Source of the DNA: Thermofilum sp.
Lineage (GTDB): Archaea > Thermoproteota > Thermoprotei > Thermofilales > Thermofilaceae
NCBI GenBank assembly: GCA_020832965.1
Contig: JAJHRM010000103.1
Span: forward strand, 1 to 8,759
Reading direction: 5' to 3'
Length of the DNA: 8,759 bases
Positions 6,225 through 8,759 of this stretch are shown one piece after another (the stretch's first letter is position 1; every line of letters begins with the position of its first letter). Below the pieces are notes generated by a model. That model saw only the letters and a list, made by a program, of their open reading frames with translations. It ran no database searches and had not been told where the DNA came from. The translations under genes and the position numbers were made by a program.

Positions 6225-6755
6225 CTACTTAGCTGGCATTTTTATCCTTTTTTCAACCTCCCTGACTATTAGGAGTGAGACTCCTATCGTAAAGATGCCG
6301 TGTATGATGTTGAACATGGCAGTGTAGCCGAAGAGTAACTCAACAGTGCCCGTAAGCTTCAGCGCGTACTCCAGGAAGCTTGGGTAGAGCACGTAGAAGT
6401 ATAGGTAGTTCATTGCCGTCGTGACTGCCACTCGTAGGGCTATGCCTGAAGCCGCCTTGAGGAGGGTTTTGGTAAAGAATGCATAGCCCAGCATCATCGG
6501 GGCGACAGCCGAGAACTTCATGAATGCATTTAAAGCATGTGATCCCCGCGCTACTAGACCCAGGAAGTGTATTGTCTCAGCAAGTAAGCCGTAGCTGAGA
6601 CCGCACATCATGCATGCAAGCATGGCTGGTATTTCTGCTAAGTCGAACTTGAGCCAGGGCAGGACTGGAAACGGGAATTCGAGCCTAAGTATTGAGGAGG
6701 CAATTGCAAGGGAGGCGAACAGCGCTGTAACGGAAATTTTCAGAGTGCTCCTCAT
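6225..6755 (-). CDS. ECF transporter S component, RibU-like
   Basis: A 176-residue integral membrane protein with about six membrane helices, matching the substrate-capturing S component of energy-coupling-factor vitamin importers. The segment LPWLKFDLAEIPAMLA (32-47) resembles the L-x-x-D-x-x-x-I-P signature of riboflavin-type (RibU) S components, followed by the Gly-rich helix MCGLSYGLLAE and a helix with Asn/Tyr (TAMNYLYFYVLYP, 113-125). The protein ends in a basic tail (VEKRIKMPAK) in the cytoplasm. The S component binds the vitamin; import also needs the EcfT membrane protein and two ATPases, which are not in this window, so it probably shares a module encoded elsewhere (group II arrangement). 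Riboflavin is the best guess; a related substrate is possible. ATG at 6755 is chosen; a good BRE/TATA lies about 31 bases upstream, leaving almost no leader, so there is no room for an FMN riboswitch. Confidence 0.8.
   Translation of the reverse strand: MRSTLKISVTALFASLAIASSILRLEFPFPVLPWLKFDLAEIPAMLACMMCGLSYGLLAETIHFLGLVARGSHALNAFMKFSAVAPMMLGYAFFTKTLLKAASGIALRVAVTTAMNYLYFYVLYPSFLEYALKLTGTVELLFGYTAMFNIIHGIFTIGVSLLIVREVEKRIKMPAK
6239..6253 (+). terminator. oligo-T stop for plus-strand transcripts
   Basis: TTTTT (6239-6243) and TTTTTT (6248-6253) lie on the plus strand inside the 3' end of the opposite-strand S-component gene, where they encode its lysine-rich tail. They could end transcription coming from lhr or the candidate RNA. 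Confidence 0.3.
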
Positions 6756-6780
6756 ATCGAGTACTCCGAAAAACTGGCAA

Positions 6781-6794
6781 CCTTAAATTTTTCC
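6781..6794 (-). promoter_or_regulatory. BRE/TATA for the S-component gene
   Basis: GGAAAAATTTAAGG on the minus strand combines a purine-rich BRE with a TATA element centred near 6786. Initiation is expected near 6760, 5 bases before ATG 6755. Confidence 0.5.
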
Positions 6795-6810
6795 GCCTCT
6801 TTTTCAACTA

Positions 6811-6818
6811 GTAAAAAG
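6811..6818 (-). terminator. T run after the CPBP gene
   Basis: CTTTTTAC on the minus strand, 5 bases past the TAA of the CPBP gene and upstream of the S-component promoter; it would separate the two same-strand genes into different transcripts. Confidence 0.35.
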
Positions 6819-6822
6819 CAAC

Positions 6823-7455
6823 TTATTTATTTAAAAATTGCTTTTTTACGTGTAGGCATGTGTAGACGATGCTTTCGATTAGCAGTAAGTAGAGGACTGT
6901 TGCCAGGGAGAAGTTAGCGTAGATGAGTAGCGAGAAGGTATTGTAGAAGGCGTGGAAGATGATCGAGTAGACTAATCCCTGGGTCTCAGCCACTTTCCCG
7001 AAAATTAGCCCGAGGAGAAAGTAGTGGGGCACGAGTAGGGATGAGTTTACGAGGTAGACTGGGTTCGTGAGGTTCAAGTGTGTTAGGGTGAAGAGTAGTG
7101 CTTGGATGGGGTTCCCCGTCTTGCCCAGGATGAGGCCTCTGAAGAAGTATTCTTCTGCAAGTGCAGCTATGGTGCTGAAGAGGATTGAGGCGGGAGGCGG
7201 ACAGCCTACGCTGTTCGTGTACGGGTAGGGCTGCATTAGGATGGAGAGTGTGGCGAGCAAGGTGACTAGTTGGGGTTTGATTCTTCTGGCGTCGAGAATG
7301 GTGGTGTTTCTGCCTGCGAGAATTATGCCGGTTAGAAGTGCTATGTATCCTGCTTCGGGCAGGATGTTAACTAGCAAGATGAATGACAAGTAAATAGGTA
7401 GCCAGGCGTTCTCGGGGGGACTCCTCATTGCTGTCACTTGTCCTTGTCTTTTCAT
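6823..7455 (-). CDS. CPBP (Abi) family intramembrane metalloprotease
   Basis: A membrane protein of about 210 residues with the three motifs of CPBP intramembrane proteases, relatives of the eukaryotic CAAX prenyl protease Rce1. Numbered from GTG 7464: EEYFFR at 104-109 (motif 1), F125-x3-H129 (FTLTH, motif 2) and H171-x3-N175 (HAFYN, motif 3). These form the active site within the membrane. About six to seven hydrophobic helices are visible, with a basic C-terminus. In prokaryotes the family is linked to processing or immunity to small peptides and to unknown membrane roles; the substrate here cannot be stated. Start choice is open: GTG 7464 lies inside the palindrome; ATG 7455 is about 27 bases from a TTAAGC box (leaderless) and is preferred; ATG 7428 would suit the palindromic TATA. 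It is divergent from a winged-helix-like gene, which may control it. Confidence 0.83.
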   Translation of the reverse strand: MKRQGQVTAMRSPPENAWLPIYLSFILLVNILPEAGYIALLTGIILAGRNTTILDARRIKPQLVTLLATLSILMQPYPYTNSVGCPPPASILFSTIAALAEEYFFRGLILGKTGNPIQALLFTLTHLNLTNPVYLVNSSLLVPHYFLLGLIFGKVAETQGLVYSIIFHAFYNTFSLLIYANFSLATVLYLLLIESIVYTCLHVKKQFLNK

Positions 7456-7461
7456 GCGACG

Positions 7462-7473
7462 CACTTATAAGTG
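7462..7473. promoter_or_regulatory. perfect 12-bp palindrome containing a TATA box
   Basis: CACTTATAAGTG is its own reverse complement and holds TTATAA at the centre. It is placed between the CPBP gene and the winged-helix gene. For the plus strand it lies about 26 bases before 7494, next to the winged-helix start (GTG 7497 or ATG 7503); for the minus strand it could drive a start at ATG 7428. Such symmetry suits a dimeric regulator that blocks TBP, or a bidirectional TATA. Confidence 0.45.
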
Positions 7474-7477
7474 TGCA

Positions 7478-7486
7478 GCTTAACAG
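7478..7486 (-). promoter_or_regulatory. alternative TATA-like box for the CPBP gene
   Basis: TGTTAAGCT on the minus strand is centred near 7483, about 26-28 bases before ATG 7455, fitting a leaderless start there. Confidence 0.3.
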
Positions 7487-7502
7487 TATGCTGTGAGTGC
7501 GG

Positions 7503-7862
7503 ATGGGAGAGTTGGAGAGGTTTATCAGGCAGGGTGGTGTTGAGGCTGTGGTTGCGCTCGATGTTCTTAGGGCTTTAGTTGTCTTTGGCGGTAGCCTTTG
7601 ATTGAGCGAGCTTGGAGACGCCATCAGCAGGGTTAGGCTGGGGGAGCTTGAGTACGGCTTGGATGAAAAGCTTCTTTTTGGGGTCTTGAGGAAGCTTTCA
7701 TCGATGGGAGCAGTTTCCCTCGAGGAAAGAGTAAGGGCTAGCGATAGGGCTTCTGGGGAAAGGGACGTGCTCGTTAGGCTAGCCTCGGAAAGTGTTAAGC
7801 AGCTCTTGATCGGGGACCAGGTGATAAATAGGTATTATTCGAGTATGCTTGCGGGGTTCTAG
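7503..7862 (+). pseudogene. small winged-helix-like regulator interrupted by an in-frame TGA
   Basis: From ATG 7503 (or in-frame GTG 7497) 32 codons run to TGA at 7599-7601, and the same frame continues for 86 codons to TAG at 7860-7862. Read through, the 119-codon protein has a coherent winged-helix pattern: a first helix (VVALDVLRALVVFGG), the stop, then LSELGDAISR as the second helix and LLFGVLRKLSSMGAVSLEE as recognition helix plus wing, with a polar C-terminal helix (LASESVKQLLIGDQ). The stop thus cuts between helix 1 and helix 2, which neither half could replace. The downstream piece could still begin at TTG 7602, directly after the stop, but it would lack helix 1. I infer a single-base nonsense change (from TGG, CGA or TCA, for example), a strain-specific pseudogene, or a sequence error; UGA recoding is unlikely without a SECIS. 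The family is not assigned; a PadR/ArsR-like DNA-binding role is a guess. Confidence 0.55.
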
Positions 7863-7871
7863 GGGGTTTCT

Positions 7872-8759
7872 TCAGGCTCTGCCCTCCTTCGACAGCTTGC
7901 TGACCAGTTCCTGCGCGTAGGCGAAGTTTATTTTGTTTTCGCTCACCATTATCTCCACTACTCTGTCGACGATGTCGCCTGTGGCTCCGGCCATTATCGC
8001 GAGGTTTCGTGCGTGAAGCCTCATGTGTCCCCTCTGGATCCCCTCGGTTGCCAGTGCTCTGAGGGCTGCGAAATTTTGCGCAAGCCCAACTGCGCCCATT
8101 ACCTCGGCGAGTTCTGTGGCAGTCTTTACTCCGAGGATTTTCAGGGCTACTTTAGCCACTGGGTGAACCTTTGTAGCTCCTCCTATGGTGCCTACTGCCA
8201 TAGGCATTTCCAGGGATCCTACAAGGTTTCCGTCACGATCCTTCTCCCAGGTGGATAGGGGTAGGTATTTCCCTGTTCTGGCGGCGTACGCGTGTGCCCC
8301 AGCCTCTATTGCCCTATGGTCCTGGGCGGTTGCAAGTGCCACTGCTATCACGCCGTTCATTATCCCCTTGTTGTGCGTTGCTGCTCTGTACGGGTCCGCC
8401 GCCGCGAATGCCCACGCTTCCACTATCGCATCTACGACTTCCTCTCCCCCGATGTCCTCCTTGTAGACCTTCACCCAGGATCTCACCAGGCGCCTATCTG
8501 CGAGGTTTGAGATTATCCTTAAGAGGACTCTTCCGCCGGTTAAGCGCTCAATTATGGGTGCAACTTTTTCAGCCATTGTGTTTACGGCGTTTGCCCCCAT
8601 CGCGTCTCTCACGTCTACAAGTAGGTGGACAACGAGCATTGGTCCCCTCGGCCCCTCAACTACTCTGGCTTCAACGTCTCTGGCCCCGCCTCCAAACTTC
8701 ACCAGCACTGGGTCAACCTCGTTTGCCCTCTGGATTATCTCGTCCTTGTGCTCGAGGAC
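7872..8759 (-). CDS. class II HMG-CoA reductase (C-terminal part, cut by window edge)
   Basis: Reduces HMG-CoA to mevalonate (or the reverse), the committed step toward archaeal isoprenoid lipids. The frame is open to the window end, so the gene starts outside; 295 residues are visible of roughly 420-430 usual for class II enzymes. The visible part follows the Pseudomonas mevalonii enzyme closely (compared from memory): KDEII-x2-AN at the edge, [33 protein letters not shown] with the catalytic Lys, [13 protein letters not shown] with the catalytic Asp, and GHMRLHARN with the catalytic His. The catalytic Glu lies in the missing N-terminal part. The Asp in [11 protein letters not shown] aligns with the residue (D146 in P. 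mevalonii) that favours NADH over NADPH, suggesting NAD(H) use. The 3' end faces the winged-helix gene with a 9-base gap. Its end, GRA then TGA, is normal; no damage is seen. Confidence 0.93.
   Translation of the reverse strand, partial: VLEHKDEIIQRANEVDPVLVKFGGGARDVEARVVEGPRGPMLVVHLLVDVRDAMGANAVNTMAEKVAPIIERLTGGRVLLRIISNLADRRLVRSWVKVYKEDIGGEEVVDAIVEAWAFAAADPYRAATHNKGIMNGVIAVALATAQDHRAIEAGAHAYAARTGKYLPLSTWEKDRDGNLVGSLEMPMAVGTIGGATKVHPVAKVALKILGVKTATELAEVMGAVGLAQNFAALRALATEGIQRGHMRLHARNLAIMAGATGDIVDRVVEIMVSENKINFAYAQELVSKLSKEGRA

Noticed and set aside
7599..7601. Selenocysteine at the in-frame TGA
   Set aside because: Selenocysteine in archaea is known only from methanogens and relatives, the position is not an active site, and no SECIS-like hairpin is evident nearby.
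7872..8708. GTG 8708 as the start of the HMG-CoA reductase
   Set aside because: The frame continues upstream to the window edge with conserved class II residues (KDEII, AN, the NADH-type Asp), so the gene is truncated by the window, not started there.
1..8759. CRISPR array, transposon or prophage
   Set aside because: No regularly spaced direct repeats, transposase, integrase, terminal inverted repeats or phage structural genes were seen.

Overview
The window looks like chromosomal DNA from a thermophilic archaeon, most likely a crenarchaeote (Thermoproteota, perhaps Thermofilum-like). The basis is arginine written mostly as AGG/AGA, GTG or TTG starts next to ATG, promoters with BRE/TATA-like boxes about 26-30 bases before start codons (short-leader or leaderless transcripts), oligo-T ends, an Lhr-type helicase of the archaeal kind, and the remains of an archaeal surface-protein anchor. 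The lineage is an inference; no rRNA gene or other marker gene lies in the window.

Layout. 15-983 (+): DHH-family phosphoesterase. 1013-1290 (-): decayed tail of a surface protein (Pro/Thr linker, Ig-like strand pattern, membrane anchor) broken by a frameshift. 1291-2931 (-): M28-type zinc aminopeptidase with an inserted PA-like domain. 2932-2969: compact divergent promoter. 2970-3167 (+): small acidic helical protein of unknown function. 3206-5884 (+): Lhr-like superfamily 2 helicase. 5885-6046 (+): short coding-like stretch, perhaps a gene remnant. About 6044-6203 (+): GC-rich stretch that folds by eye into several hairpins, one with a GNRA tetraloop on what reads as a kink-turn, making it a candidate structured RNA. 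6225-6755 (-): RibU-like ECF transporter S component. 6823-7455 (-): CPBP (Abi) intramembrane protease. 7462-7473: perfect 12-bp palindrome containing a TATA box, in a second divergent promoter. 7503-7862 (+): small winged-helix-like gene interrupted by an in-frame TGA. 7872-8759 (-): class II HMG-CoA reductase, N-terminus cut off by the window edge.

How the genes relate. This is mostly a mix of housekeeping genes (nucleic-acid turnover, peptide degradation, isoprenoid lipid synthesis, vitamin uptake) rather than one operon. Two groupings have functional appeal: the small acidic protein directly ahead of lhr, and the winged-helix gene divergent from the CPBP protease with a palindrome between them. 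The parts that conventional gene calling would miss are the candidate k-turn RNA, the frameshifted anchor remnant, the in-frame stop in the regulator, and the coding-like tail after lhr.
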